Positions 26,020-35,837 of a stretch of 64,000 bases of DNA are shown one piece after another. Position 1 is the first letter of the stretch, and every line of letters begins with the position of its first letter. The stretch is from Fundidesulfovibrio magnetotacticus. GTDB lineage: Bacteria > Desulfobacterota > Desulfovibrionia > Desulfovibrionales > Desulfovibrionaceae. Both the position numbers and the translations under genes were made by a program. The stretch lies in NCBI RefSeq assembly GCF_013019105.1, contig NZ_BLTE01000002.1, forward strand, positions 246,496 through 310,495. Reading direction: 5' to 3'. The notes beneath the pieces were generated by a model. The model made no database searches. It saw only the letters and a program-made list of their open reading frames with translations, and was not told the DNA's origin.

Positions 26020-28113
26020 ATGGCTAAGAACCTCTACATCATCGCCACCGAAGCCCGCAGCGGCAAATCGGCCATCTGCCTGGGCGTGATGCAGCTCCTG
26101 CTCAAGGATTTCCAGCGCGTCGCCTTCTTCCGCCCCATCATCTCCGGCTCCGCCCAGGGCAAGAAGGACCACGACATCAACCTGATCCTCTCGCAGTTCT
26201 ACCTGAACATGCGCTACGAGGAGACCTACGCCTACACCCTCGACCAGGCCCGCGACATGATCAACCAGGGCAAGCACACCGTGCTCCTGGAGAACATCGT
26301 GGCCAAGTTTAAGGAGCTGGAGGCGCGCTTCGACTTCGTGCTCTGCGAAGGCACCGACTTCCTGGGCTCCGACTCCGCCTTCGAATACGACATCAACGCG
26401 GAAATCGCGGCCAACCTGGGCATCCCCGTCATCCTGGTTGCCAACGGCCACGACAAGCCCGTCGACACCCTGGTGCCCTCCACGCAGATCGCCATCGACA
26501 CCTTCGCGGAAAAAGGCCTGGACATCTTCGCCACCATCGTCAACCGCGTGGACCCGGGCATCGAGCAGAAGGTGGTGGAAGGCATCACCTGCAAATACAT
26601 CGGCGGCCAGGACTGCCTGACCTACGCCATCCCCGAGGACGCCACCCTGGGCAAGCCCACCGTGGGCGACGTGGCCAAGTGGCTGAACGCCCAGGTGCTC
26701 TACGGCGACAACCAGCTCGACACGCCCATCGACGACTACATCGTGGCCGCCATGCAGGTGGGCAACTTCCTGGACTACGTGAAGAAGGGGGCGCTGGTCA
26801 TCACCCCCGGCGACCGCGCCGACGTGGTGCTGGGCTGCTACGCCTCGCGCCTTTCCACCAGCTATCCCGACGTGGCCGGCATCGTGCTCACCGGCGGGCT
26901 GGACCCCCACCTGAACATCAAGAAGCTCATCGACGGCTGGACCGGCGTCCCCCTGCCCGTGCTCATGGCCGAGGGCCACACCTACAAGGTGGCGCGCATC
27001 CTCATGGACCTCTACGGCCGCATCGAATCCGACGACCAGAAGAAGATCGCCACCGCCCTGGGCACCTTCGAGGCCCACGTGAAAAGCGACGACTTCCGCG
27101 CACGCCTGGAGGCCAAGCGCTCCTCCAAGATGACGCCCAAGATGTTCGAGTACAGCCTCATCGACAAGGCCAAGAGCGACAAGCAGCGCATCGTCCTGCC
27201 TGAGGGAACCTCGGCCCGCATCCTGCGCGCCGCCGACATCCTCCTGCGCCGCGGCGTGGCCGACCTGACCATCCTGGGCAAGCCCGCCGAGGTGGAGCCG
27301 CTCATCTCCCAGCTGGGCCTGGACCTCTCCGGCGCGCAGCTCATTGATCCCGCCAAGAGCGAATTCTACGAGGACTACTGGACTTCCTACTACGAGATGC
27401 GCAAGTCCAAGGGCGTCACCGAGGAGATGGCCCGCGACCAGATGCTCTCCCCCACCTACTTCGGCACCATGATGGTCCAGAAAGGCCAGGCCCACGGCAT
27501 GGTCTCTGGCTCCATCACCACCACCCAGGAGACCATCCGCCCGGCCCTGCAGATCATCAAGACCAAGCCGGGCATGTCCATCGTGAGTTCGGTGTTCCTC
27601 ATGTGCCTCTCCGACCGCGTGCTCGTCTTCGGCGACTGCGCCGTGAACCCCACCCCAAACGCCCAGCAGCTGGCGGAAATCGCCATCCAGTCGGCCCACA
27701 CGGCCCTGGCGTTCGGCGTGGAGCCGCGCATCGCCATGCTCTCCTACTCCACGGGCGCATCGGGCTCCGGCGCGGAGGTGGACAAGGTGCGCGAGGCCGT
27801 GAAGATCGCCAAGGAGCTGGCCCCCGAGTTCAAGCTCGAAGGCCCCCTCCAGTACGACGCCGCCATCGACCCCGAGGTGGCCGCCCTCAAGATGCCCGGC
27901 TCCGAGGTTGCGGGTAAGGCCTCCGTGTTCATCTTCCCCGACCTCAACACCGGCAACAACACCTACAAGGCCGTGCAGCGCGCCGCCCAGGCCGTGGCCA
28001 TCGGCCCCGTCCTCCAGGGCCTGAACAAGCCCGTCAACGACCTCTCCCGCGGCTGCACCGTGGAAGACATCGTGAACACCGTGGCCATCACCGCCATTCA
28101 GGCGCAACACTAA
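26020..28113 (+). CDS. pta: Phosphate acetyltransferase, long form
   Basis: Pta interconverts acetyl-CoA and acetyl phosphate. The 697-residue long form has an N-terminal P-loop/BioD-like domain (ATEARSGKSAICLGVM, residues 6-21), a central DRTGG domain (about 215-330) and the C-terminal catalytic PTA_PTB domain (about 375-695; RIVLPEGTSARILRAADILL, GMVSGSITTTQ, VFIFPDLNTGNN). GAGGAG precedes ATG 26020; the frame is open upstream but has no coding character. It is followed 32 nt later by ackA, forming the ATP-yielding acetate branch used when lactate or pyruvate is incompletely oxidised. Confidence 0.97.
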   Translation: MAKNLYIIATEARSGKSAICLGVMQLLLKDFQRVAFFRPIISGSAQGKKDHDINLILSQFYLNMRYEETYAYTLDQARDMINQGKHTVLLENIVAKFKELEARFDFVLCEGTDFLGSDSAFEYDINAEIAANLGIPVILVANGHDKPVDTLVPSTQIAIDTFAEKGLDIFATIVNRVDPGIEQKVVEGITCKYIGGQDCLTYAIPEDATLGKPTVGDVAKWLNAQVLYGDNQLDTPIDDYIVAAMQVGNFLDYVKKGALVITPGDRADVVLGCYASRLSTSYPDVAGIVLTGGLDPHLNIKKLIDGWTGVPLPVLMAEGHTYKVARILMDLYGRIESDDQKKIATALGTFEAHVKSDDFRARLEAKRSSKMTPKMFEYSLIDKAKSDKQRIVLPEGTSARILRAADILLRRGVADLTILGKPAEVEPLISQLGLDLSGAQLIDPAKSEFYEDYWTSYYEMRKSKGVTEEMARDQMLSPTYFGTMMVQKGQAHGMVSGSITTTQETIRPALQIIKTKPGMSIVSSVFLMCLSDRVLVFGDCAVNPTPNAQQLAEIAIQSAHTALAFGVEPRIAMLSYSTGASGSGAEVDKVREAVKIAKELAPEFKLEGPLQYDAAIDPEVAALKMPGSEVAGKASVFIFPDLNTGNNTYKAVQRAAQAVAIGPVLQGLNKPVNDLSRGCTVEDIVNTVAITAIQAQH

Positions 28114-28145
28114 GACCCAAGCCCCATTCAAGGAGCCTTCGACCC

Positions 28146-29357
28146 ATGAACGTTCTCGTGCTCAACTGCGGCAGCTCGTCGCTCAAATACCAGCTCATCG
28201 ACATGGACACCCACGCCGTGCTCTGCTCCGGCATTACCGAGCGCATCGGCGAAGCCATGGGCAAGATCACCCACAAGGCCTTCCCCGGCACGCCCGGGCA
28301 GAAGGTGCTCAACGTGGAGGAGCCCTTCGCCGACCACACCGCCGCCCTGGGCCGCTGCGCCGGCCTGATCACCGGCGGCGAGGCCCCCGTGGCCAAGGCC
28401 TCCGAGATCGGGGCCATCGGACACCGCGTGGTGCACGGCGGCGAGGCCTTCAAGCAGCCCACCGTCATCGACCCCGCGGTGGTGGAGACCATCAAAAAGT
28501 TCTGCAAGCTGGCCCCCCTGCACAACCCCGCCGGGCTCATGGGCATCGAGGCCGCCACCAAGCTCTTCCCCGGCGTCACCCAGGTTGCCGTGTTCGACAC
28601 CGCCTTCCACGGCAGCATCCCCGACTACGCCTATCTCTTCCCCATCCCCTTCGAACTCTACGAGGAGCTGGGCATCCGCCGCTACGGCTTCCACGGCACC
28701 TCGCACGGCTACGTGGCCAAGAAGCTCTCCCAGGTGCTCGGCAAGCCCTTCGAGCAGACCAGCTGCGTCACCGTGCACCTGGGCAACGGCTGCTCCATGG
28801 CCGCCGTGAAGAACGGCCAGTGCGTGGACACCTCCATGGGCCTCACCCCCCTCATGGGCCTGATGATGGGCACCCGCTCCGGCGACGTGGACCCCTCGCT
28901 CCACCCCTTCCTGGCTGAAAACAAGGGCCTGACCATCCAGCAGGTGGACTCGCTGCTCAACAAGCAGAGCGGCCTCAAGGGCATCTGCGGCCTGAACGAC
29001 ATGCGCGACATCCACGCCGCCCGCGAAAACGGCGACAAGAAGGCCGAACTGGCCCTGAAGATGTTCTGCTACCGCGTCACCCACTACATCGGCGCCTACC
29101 TGGCCGCCCTGGACGGCTGCGACGCCGTGGTGTTCACCGCCGGCATCGGCGAGAACGACCCCGACGTGCGCCAGCACGCCTGCGAGACCCTGGGCGGCAT
29201 CGGCGTGAAGATCGACAAGGAGCGCAACTACGGCTTCAAGCGCGGCCAGATCACCAAGATCAGCACCGACGACTCGCCCGTGGCCGTCTACATCATCCCC
29301 ACCAACGAGGAGCTGGAGATCGCCACCCAGACCTACTCCCTGGTGAATGGCAAGTAG
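28146..29357 (+). CDS. ackA: Acetate kinase
   Basis: AckA makes ATP and acetate from acetyl phosphate, or runs in reverse during acetate uptake. The 403 residues are of standard length and show the family signatures NCGSSSLKY (7-15), GHRVVHGG, FDTAFHGSIPDYAYLFPIP and GFHGTSHGYV, plus the nucleotide-binding AGIGEND. AAGGAG lies upstream of ATG 28146. It is co-transcribed with pta and closed by a strong terminator. Confidence 0.98.
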   Translation: MNVLVLNCGSSSLKYQLIDMDTHAVLCSGITERIGEAMGKITHKAFPGTPGQKVLNVEEPFADHTAALGRCAGLITGGEAPVAKASEIGAIGHRVVHGGEAFKQPTVIDPAVVETIKKFCKLAPLHNPAGLMGIEAATKLFPGVTQVAVFDTAFHGSIPDYAYLFPIPFELYEELGIRRYGFHGTSHGYVAKKLSQVLGKPFEQTSCVTVHLGNGCSMAAVKNGQCVDTSMGLTPLMGLMMGTRSGDVDPSLHPFLAENKGLTIQQVDSLLNKQSGLKGICGLNDMRDIHAARENGDKKAELALKMFCYRVTHYIGAYLAALDGCDAVVFTAGIGENDPDVRQHACETLGGIGVKIDKERNYGFKRGQITKISTDDSPVAVYIIPTNEELEIATQTYSLVNGK

Positions 29358-29392
29358 GCTTTACAAGATCGAAAGTTCGTGTTTCTACCAAG

Positions 29393-29423
29393 GAGCGGTC
29401 TTAGACCGCTCTTTCTTCTTTCT
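29393..29423 (+). terminator. Intrinsic terminator of pta-ackA
   Basis: GAGCGGTC-TTA-GACCGCTC is a perfect 8-bp stem followed by TTTCTTCTTTCT, 35 nt after the ackA stop. Confidence 0.9.
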
Positions 29424-29588
29424 AACCGGCTGGGTCGCCCCGGGCGGCCCCGCCTCCTGCTCCGGATGTGCCGCATGGCCTTGCTTCCCTTGATCACCAG
29501 CGCGGCCCTGGCCGCCTCGGGGATAGACGCCCAGGACGCTCCCGTCTGGGACGAACAACTGCGACTCGCATACTTGAGGAGGATGAAC

Positions 29589-30017
29589 ATGTCGGAGTCC
29601 GAACAGCTGCGTACCCACCTGGCCAACGCCTTCAACCAGCTCCCGCCCGAGGACGTGGAGGATCTCGCCTCCAAGATCGAGACCGTGCGCGAGAACTACA
29701 AGTTCCGCTACGGCAAGCTCATGGACTACGCCCAGTTCTTCGCGGGCGTCTCCATCAACGTGGAGCTGGAGAACCACAGCTCCTTCCCCCGCGCCGTGGA
29801 GCTGGAAGACCTGGCCAGCGGCAAGAGCCTCGGGCGCGTCTTCTTCAACCCCTGGCAGCGCAAGACCGTGCCCCTCACCACCCTCTGCGGCGGCTTCGCG
29901 CGCCTGCGCTACAAGACCCCCAAGATGACCCAGTTCGTGGATTCTCCCTTCCTCCAGGAAGGCGAGGTCTACCGCTTCACCCACGCCCGCGCCTCCATCG
30001 CCGGGCCTGCCGCCTAG
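29589..30017 (+). CDS. Hypothetical protein, 142 aa
   Basis: This soluble protein has no recognised domain. ATG 29589 is preferred because GAGGAGG lies 6 nt upstream, although the frame stays open to 29379. The N-terminal third is helical and charged (LRTHLANAFNQLPPEDVEDL, then KIETVRENYKFRYGKLMDY). The C-terminal part is beta-rich with aromatic residues (RVFFNPWQRKTVPLTTLCGGF). It is separated from ackA by a terminator and converges on the flavodoxin gene. Function unknown. Confidence 0.7.
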   Translation: MSESEQLRTHLANAFNQLPPEDVEDLASKIETVRENYKFRYGKLMDYAQFFAGVSINVELENHSSFPRAVELEDLASGKSLGRVFFNPWQRKTVPLTTLCGGFARLRYKTPKMTQFVDSPFLQEGEVYRFTHARASIAGPAA

Positions 30018-30026
30018 AACGCGAAA

Positions 30027-30060
30027 CGGCCGCCCGGGTTTCCTCCCGCCCGGGCGGCCG
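30027..30060. terminator. Convergent hairpin terminator
   Basis: CGGCCGCCCGGG and CCCGGGCGGCCG form a perfect 12-bp stem with a 10-nt loop, between the stops of the convergent 29589 gene and the flavodoxin gene. On the minus strand the stem is followed by TTTCGCGTT. T-tracts are weak on both sides. Confidence 0.6.
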
Positions 30061-30165
30061 CCTGCGTCTCGCACGCGGGAACCTTTCCCGCTGCCGGGCT
30101 CGGGACCGGACGCCACGGCTTGCGCAAGCACGCGCCCGGCCCTCACTCGGAATCGGAGCGGGCCG

Positions 30166-30914
<749 letters not shown>

Positions 30915-31002
30915 TCCCCCCCGCGAGCGGACGCTTCCCACGCCGCGCCACTTGCCGCGCCCCTCGCTCCACGGTATGGATGGCATCAACCAAGGAGCCC
31001 CC

Positions 31003-31338
31003 ATGCCCGACCCCAAGCCTGCCTATGCCATCGCGGACAAGCTCGTCGTCGCCCAGGGCAAGGATGTGCGCGCCACGCTCATGACTTTCGAGTTCGGCCA
31101 GGAGATACCCTGGCACAGCCACACGCACGTCACGGACTCGTCCTTCTGCCTGGAGGGCGCGGTGGAGATCGCCTTTCGCGGGCCGGACGAAACCCGCGTG
31201 CTCGGGTGCGGCGAGTGGCTCCAGGCCACCGTGGGCCGCGCCCACCGCGTGCGCTGCCTGGGCCCGGGCCCCTGCCGCGTGCTCCTGGTGCAGGGCGTGG
31301 GAGAATACGACTTCGTTCCCCAGCCCCAGACGCCTTGA
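31003..31338 (+). CDS. Small single-domain cupin protein
   Basis: The 111-residue protein forms one cupin barrel. Motif 1 appears as PWHSHTHVTDSSFCLEG with metal-ligand-like histidines, and motif 2 as the GCGEWLQATVGRAHRVRCLG region with a final histidine. Such small cupins can be metalloenzymes or ligand sensors, and the substrate cannot be deduced. ATG 31003 follows AAGGAG by 5 nt. It stands alone, about 115 nt before the YjfK-type gene, with an operator-like inverted repeat in between. Confidence 0.8.
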   Translation: MPDPKPAYAIADKLVVAQGKDVRATLMTFEFGQEIPWHSHTHVTDSSFCLEGAVEIAFRGPDETRVLGCGEWLQATVGRAHRVRCLGPGPCRVLLVQGVGEYDFVPQPQTP

Positions 31339-31352
31339 CACCCGCGCGTCCA

Positions 31353-31377
31353 TGACAATGATTTCATGAGATTGTCA
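31353..31377. promoter_or_regulatory. Operator-like inverted repeat before the YjfK/PspA-type cluster
   Basis: TGACAAT and ATTGTCA form a perfect 7-base inverted repeat with an 11-nt spacer. TTGACA at 31335-31340 and AATGAT 16 nt later form a possible promoter that the repeat overlaps. The left half (GACAATGATT) resembles half of a Fur box, but the overall spacing does not. Confidence 0.45.
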
Positions 31378-31454
31378 GCCCCGAGGCGTTGCTTTCGGGA
31401 GCGCGCGCGAATACAATTACAGATTGGAAAGCTTTTCCACCGCGAGGAGACCCC

Positions 31455-32096
31455 ATGTTCTGGAACAGCGGCAAGAAAGACCCCCAAACCTATCCCGGCT
31501 ATCCCCAGCTGCCCCCGCCCCTGCGCGTGGGGGCCATCGTCTCCCTGGAACAGGGCGAGATCCTGCGTTACGACGGCTTGGGCCTCACCCTGCCCCTGCC
31601 CCAGGGCGACATGGTGGTGGAGGCCGTCTCGGGCATGGAGCTTTTCGGGCTCCGGGTGAGCCGCGCCTACGTCAAGACCGGCGGTCGCCAGGCCCTCTTC
31701 CAGTTCCAGCAGGACAAGGCGGGAACGCTCCTGGACGTGAACTGTTTCCAGGTGTTCGAGGAGATCTTCCCCGGCTCCGAGGCCGACTGGGGCCTCTGGC
31801 TGGGCGAGGGCGGGCTGATCGGCGGGGCAGACCTCAACGCCCCCAACGGGCGCTCCTACTCCCGCGACTGGGGCCAGGGCGCCTACGCGGCCCCCGTGGA
31901 GGCCGTTGAGCGCATCTTCACCGACCCGGCCCAGGCGCCCATCGAAGTCCCCCACAAGATGATGCTCTACAGCCGCGAGCTTTCGCCCGACGCCCAGGAG
32001 TACATGCTCCTCTCCGTGGACGAGGAGCCCGGACAGGTGCTCGTGCGTTGTCTGTCCGGGGTGGTCATGTCGCCCCAGGCCCTGAAGATTTTCTAA
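31455..32096 (+). CDS. DUF2491 family protein (YjfK-like)
   Basis: The 213-residue soluble protein resembles the DUF2491 family, whose E. coli member YjfK lies beside the PspA paralogue YjfJ. Recognisable features are a start with GAIVSLEQGEILRYDGLGL, the central LFQFQQDKAGTLLDVNCFQV and the terminal YMLLSVDEEPGQVLVRCLSG. GAGGAG precedes ATG 31455. A PspA-like gene is two genes downstream, so the E. coli pairing is preserved in outline. The biochemical role is unknown. Confidence 0.72.
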   Translation: MFWNSGKKDPQTYPGYPQLPPPLRVGAIVSLEQGEILRYDGLGLTLPLPQGDMVVEAVSGMELFGLRVSRAYVKTGGRQALFQFQQDKAGTLLDVNCFQVFEEIFPGSEADWGLWLGEGGLIGGADLNAPNGRSYSRDWGQGAYAAPVEAVERIFTDPAQAPIEVPHKMMLYSRELSPDAQEYMLLSVDEEPGQVLVRCLSGVVMSPQALKIF

Positions 32097-32172
32097 AGGC
32101 GCTCCGCGCGCCCCCCCCTTGTTCCCGTAGGGGATCAAGACACTTCAAGAAACGTTGCAAGAGGTGCTCCCC

Positions 32173-33159
32173 ATGCGACCGCACGCGATCCTGGCCCTCG
32201 TGGTGGCTTTGACCCTCGTCTTCGGCCCCGTCGGCGCGGCCCTGGCCAAGAAAAGCGGCTCCTTCTCCAGCGGCGGCAGCCGCTCCGGCTCTTCGGGGTG
32301 GTCCAGCTCCAGCAGGCCCTCCACGCCGCCGCCCTCGTCGCCGTCCCCGGCCCCCTCGGGGTCTTCCGGCTGGAGCAGCACCAGCAAGCCCGCGCCCGCG
32401 CAGCAGTCCGCCACCCCGGCCCCCTCGGCCGCACCGCCCGCCGCCGCTGCCCCGGCGCCGTCCCAGACTCCCGGCGGCTGGTCCAACACCGCCGGGACCC
32501 AGGCCTCCGGGGCGGGCAAGCAGGCCGGAGGCTCGGCCTTCTCCAACGCCGGGTCCGACGCCGTGAAGCGCCAGGCCGCCGCCACCTCCTACCAGGGCTA
32601 CCAGGGCCTCTACACCAAGCCCGGCAACCCCGTGTCCCCGGGTCAGGTTACCACCAACAAGCCCATCCTGAGCCAGAACCGCTCGTTCGGCTCCTACCAG
32701 GACTACAACCGCTACCGCGACAACTACTATTCCGGGCGCGGCTGGTCCGCCCCCGGGTACGCCTTCAACAGCTTCTCCGGCTTCGGCATGTGGGACGCCA
32801 TGTTCATGTGGTTCATGCTCTCCAACCTCACTTCCGGGGCGGGCTTCTTCCACAACCACCAGGCCGACCCCGGCGTGCAGGCCTTCAAGCAGGAGGCCGC
32901 CAAGCTCGCGGAATCCAATGCGGATTTGAAGAAACAGCTGGACGAGATGAACGCCAAGCTCGACCAGATGAAAAAGGACGGCACGCCCGTGGACCCCACG
33001 GCCATGCCCAAGGACGTGGACCCCAACGTGGCCCTGGCCCAGCCCAAGATCGAGGAACCCAAGAACGCGGCGGGCTCGCTCTTCTGGCCCATCGTCACGC
33101 TGGTGCTGGCGGGCGGCGCGGCCTGGATGCTCTTCGGAAGGCGTCGCGCCGCCACGTGA
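32173..33159 (+). CDS. Secreted or membrane-anchored Ser/Pro/Ala-rich protein
   Basis: The 328-residue protein has a cleavable signal peptide (AILALVVALTLVFGPVGAALA), a low-complexity Ser/Gly/Pro/Ala region to about residue 130, a Tyr/Asn-rich stretch (YQDYNRYRDNYYSGRGW), a short coiled coil (LAESNADLKKQLDEMNAKLD) and a C-terminal transmembrane helix (FWPIVTLVLAGGAAWMLFG) with an Arg-rich end. Periplasmic exposure is predicted. The Ser-rich region resembles the N-terminus of proteins linked to YjfK-type clusters. ATG 32173 is preferred over an upstream TTG. Function unknown. Confidence 0.75.
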   Translation: MRPHAILALVVALTLVFGPVGAALAKKSGSFSSGGSRSGSSGWSSSSRPSTPPPSSPSPAPSGSSGWSSTSKPAPAQQSATPAPSAAPPAAAAPAPSQTPGGWSNTAGTQASGAGKQAGGSAFSNAGSDAVKRQAAATSYQGYQGLYTKPGNPVSPGQVTTNKPILSQNRSFGSYQDYNRYRDNYYSGRGWSAPGYAFNSFSGFGMWDAMFMWFMLSNLTSGAGFFHNHQADPGVQAFKQEAAKLAESNADLKKQLDEMNAKLDQMKKDGTPVDPTAMPKDVDPNVALAQPKIEEPKNAAGSLFWPIVTLVLAGGAAWMLFGRRRAAT

Positions 33160-33247
33160 GGCCCGCGGCGCCGCCCCGACACGGCTGCACCCGTATCATG
33201 ACGCACATGCTCATGCTGTTCAAACGAGCGATTCGAGGAGAACGCAC

Positions 33248-34009
33248 ATGCTCAATTTCCTGAAGCACTTTTTCGTCAACAAGGCCCAGGACGCCCAGTC
33301 CGGCTTCGTGAAGATGCTCGTGGAGTTCGACCCCGAGACGGCCTCCGAGGCCGAGATCGGCGAGCTCGACGACGCCCTCACCAAACTCACCCGCCAGATG
33401 GTGGACGCCAAGAAGGCCTGGGAACGCGAGGACCAGGAGGCCCGGGAGATCCAGAAGAACTACGACCTGCGCCTGGCCGCCGCCGAACGTCTCCAGGCCC
33501 GCGCCGAGGCCGCGCCCGAGGGCGAAAAGGCACAGGTGGAGGCCAGCCTCGCCGGTCTCCTGGCCGAGCTGGAGAAGATGGTCCCCGAGATCGACCGGGA
33601 ACAGCGCGAGGCCCAGGAGGCCAAGGCCTTCTACGACGAACTGGCCGAGGCCGTGAAATCCGCTTCCGAGCGCCTGAAGACCGCCCGCGAGCGCCTCAAC
33701 GACGCCAAGCGTCGCATGGAGGCCGCCAAGGTGCGCATGGACCGCGCCCAGGAGCAGGAGGAGCGCGCCAAGGTGGTGGCCGGCATCAAGCAGCAGGCCG
33801 GGAACCTGGGCACCGCCTTCGACGCCATGACCCAGAAGGCCCAGGAGATGGAGGCCCGCACCGAGGTGCACGCCCAGAAGGCCCAGCTCCTGGCCCCCCC
33901 CAAATCCGAAGACCCCTACCTGGCCCAGGCCCTCAAGGAGGCCCAGGGCGTATCGACCCAGCCCCAGCAGAGCCTCTCCGACAGGCTGGCGGCCCTGAAG
34001 AAGAAATAA
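33248..34009 (+). CDS. PspA/IM30-like coiled-coil protein (YjfJ type)
   Basis: The 253-residue protein is almost entirely charged, Ala-rich heptad helices, for example KAFYDELAEAVKSASERLKT and DAKRRMEAAKVRMDRAQEQE. This is the form of PspA/Vipp1/YjfJ membrane-remodelling proteins (ESCRT-III-like). It starts with an amphipathic helix (MLNFLKHFFVNKAQDAQSGF), as in PspA, which binds stressed membranes. A GAGGAG site precedes the ATG. It follows the YjfK-like gene, so a membrane-stress role is inferred. No pspF or pspBC is visible. Confidence 0.75.
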   Translation: MLNFLKHFFVNKAQDAQSGFVKMLVEFDPETASEAEIGELDDALTKLTRQMVDAKKAWEREDQEAREIQKNYDLRLAAAERLQARAEAAPEGEKAQVEASLAGLLAELEKMVPEIDREQREAQEAKAFYDELAEAVKSASERLKTARERLNDAKRRMEAAKVRMDRAQEQEERAKVVAGIKQQAGNLGTAFDAMTQKAQEMEARTEVHAQKAQLLAPPKSEDPYLAQALKEAQGVSTQPQQSLSDRLAALKKK

Positions 34010-34276
34010 CGCCGGGACTCAAGCATCCCCCGCCTCCCCCGCCGCGCCTCCGGGCGCGCGGGGCGAGACGGCGTATGCCGACCTCCGACTCGCTAGTCCG
34101 TCCGCGCCACGCACGCGCGGGTCGCGGCCGGGAACCATGCCCGGCTCCCCACCCGGCCGGACGAAACCGGGCTCTCCCGCCCCCAGGCCTTACCGGCGGC
34201 CCGGGACAGACCGTGGCGACCCTCAACCGAGCCGGAGGCGGCCCGGCCCCCTCAAGCCGCGCGCCCAGGAGCCGAC

Positions 34277-34831
34277 ATGCCCCACGAAGCGTTCACCATA
34301 TCCCTGGGCCTGCCGCGCCTCGCTCGAACCGCCCTCGCGCTCGCCTGCCTCCTGCTGCTCGCGGGCCTCCTCTCTCCAGGGGCCGTCCGCGCCCAGCAGG
34401 ACTCCCCCGGACGCTTCGCCACGCCCGAGGAGGTTCGGGGCTACTGGACCCTGGTCCCCTGGACCGACGCCCTCAAGGCCACCAACGCCCAGGACCCCTG
34501 GAAGCTCCCCTACCAGACCTTCGCCTTCCTCCCCGGCGGGGTCTTTGTCTCCCACATGGCCTCCGAGGACGCCCGCGACACCCCGCGCACCCTGGACGAA
34601 CTGGCGCGCATCCTGCCCAAAACCACCCGCTGGGGCTTCGACAAGGGCTTCCTCGTCATCAGCCGCGCGGACGACCCGAAACATCCCGAGATCTGGGGCG
34701 TGAACCTGATCACCCGCGAATTCGAGCGCGGCGGCGTGCGCTTCCTCCCGGGCGACCTGCTCATGAGCCTGGACGACGGCAAGGGCAACGTGATCTACCG
34801 CAGGCATTTGCGACGCATCTCCGACGGCTGA
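34277..34831 (+). CDS. Hypothetical exported protein, 184 aa
   Basis: A signal peptide (TALALACLLLLAGLLSPGAVRA) is followed by a mature domain of about 145 residues with many aromatic and charged residues (VRGYWTLVPWTDALKATNAQ, LPGGVFVSHMASED). It is predicted to be periplasmic. It reads in the same direction as the PspA-like gene, after a 267-nt GC-rich gap without features, and the TauE-like permease begins 23 nt after its stop. No family recognised. Confidence 0.7.
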   Translation: MPHEAFTISLGLPRLARTALALACLLLLAGLLSPGAVRAQQDSPGRFATPEEVRGYWTLVPWTDALKATNAQDPWKLPYQTFAFLPGGVFVSHMASEDARDTPRTLDELARILPKTTRWGFDKGFLVISRADDPKHPEIWGVNLITREFERGGVRFLPGDLLMSLDDGKGNVIYRRHLRRISDG

Positions 34832-34854
34832 ACCCGTTCGACCGGAGCATCTCC

Positions 34855-35625
34855 TTGGAAGTCCTCCTCGTCTGTCTGACGGCCCTGCTGGCCTCGGGCC
34901 TCACGCTCTTTTCCGGCTTCGGCCTGGGCACTCTCCTCTTCCCGGCCTTCGCCCTGTTCTTCCCCGTGGACGTGGCCGTCGCCCAGACCGCCCTGGTGCA
35001 CCTGGCCAACAACCTCTTCAAGCTCTCGCTCTTCTGGCGCGCCGCCGACCCGCGCACCGCCCTGGCCTTCGGCCTCCCGGCCATGCTGGCCGCCCTGGCC
35101 GGGGCCTGGCTCCTGGGCGCGCTGGAGGGCCAGCCCGCCCTGTTCACCTACCAGGCCCTGGGGGCCGTGCGCGCGGTCACGCCGCTCAAGCTCCTCATGG
35201 CCGGTCTCATGGCCTTTTTCGCCCTGGCGGAACTGCGAGGTTCCATCAAGCAGGGTCCGGCGCGGGGCGGCCTGTTGGCGGGCGGGCTCCTTTCGGGCTT
35301 CTTCGGCGGCCTCTCGGGGCACCAGGGGGCGTTCCGCAGCGCCTATCTGCTCAAGGCCGGGCTCTCCAAGGAGGCCTTCATCGCCACGGGCGTGGTGCTG
35401 GCCTGCGTCGTGGACTTGAGCCGCCTGGCGGTCTACGCCGGACACTTGGGCCGCCCCGAGGTGGCGGACCACGCGGGCCTGGTGACCCTGGCCTGCCTGG
35501 CCGCCTTCGCGGGGGCCTTCCTGGGCAAGCGCCTCGTGCGCAAGGCCACCATCGACGGCGTGCGCCGGGCCGTGGCCGGGATGATGCTCGCCGTGGCCCT
35601 GGGCCTGGCCTGCGGGCTCTTCTAG
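34855..35625 (+). CDS. TauE/SafE family permease (second copy)
   Basis: The 256-residue protein has about eight membrane helices with the family's glycine-rich repeats (LTLFSGFGLGTLLFPAFALF and GGLLSGFFGGLSGHQGAFRSA). TTG 34855 is proposed as start because CGGAG lies 7 nt before it and it directly precedes the first hydrophobic helix; no ATG is available near the N-terminus. The anion substrate is not known. It lies 23 nt after the exported hypothetical protein and is probably co-transcribed with it. Confidence 0.78.
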   Translation: MEVLLVCLTALLASGLTLFSGFGLGTLLFPAFALFFPVDVAVAQTALVHLANNLFKLSLFWRAADPRTALAFGLPAMLAALAGAWLLGALEGQPALFTYQALGAVRAVTPLKLLMAGLMAFFALAELRGSIKQGPARGGLLAGGLLSGFFGGLSGHQGAFRSAYLLKAGLSKEAFIATGVVLACVVDLSRLAVYAGHLGRPEVADHAGLVTLACLAAFAGAFLGKRLVRKATIDGVRRAVAGMMLAVALGLACGLF

Positions 35626-35837
35626 TGTCGTGTCCCGCGCACGGACCGGGCCGGAACGCCCGGGAACGGACGTGGGACGCCTCGCCGGAGTCGGTCGCCG
35701 TCACCTCGGCAGAACGCGCGGCCGCGTCCTGGCGCGTACCGGGCGCGACAGAGGCAGGCGCGGGCGCTTGTCATCGCGCTCCCATCGCTGCTAGCCTGAA
35801 CGTGACCGCCTGCGTCCACGGCGGCCCTGGAGGCAGC

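Noticed and set aside
25555..28131. Very long minus-strand open frame opposite pta
   Set aside because: Its translation is a low-complexity His/Gly/Val/Asp-rich shadow of the GC-rich pta gene, which has full family motifs on the plus strand.
29379..29588. Extended start of the 142-residue hypothetical protein
   Set aside because: The region includes the pta-ackA terminator and an Arg/Leu-rich non-conserved stretch; GAGGAGG supports ATG 29589.
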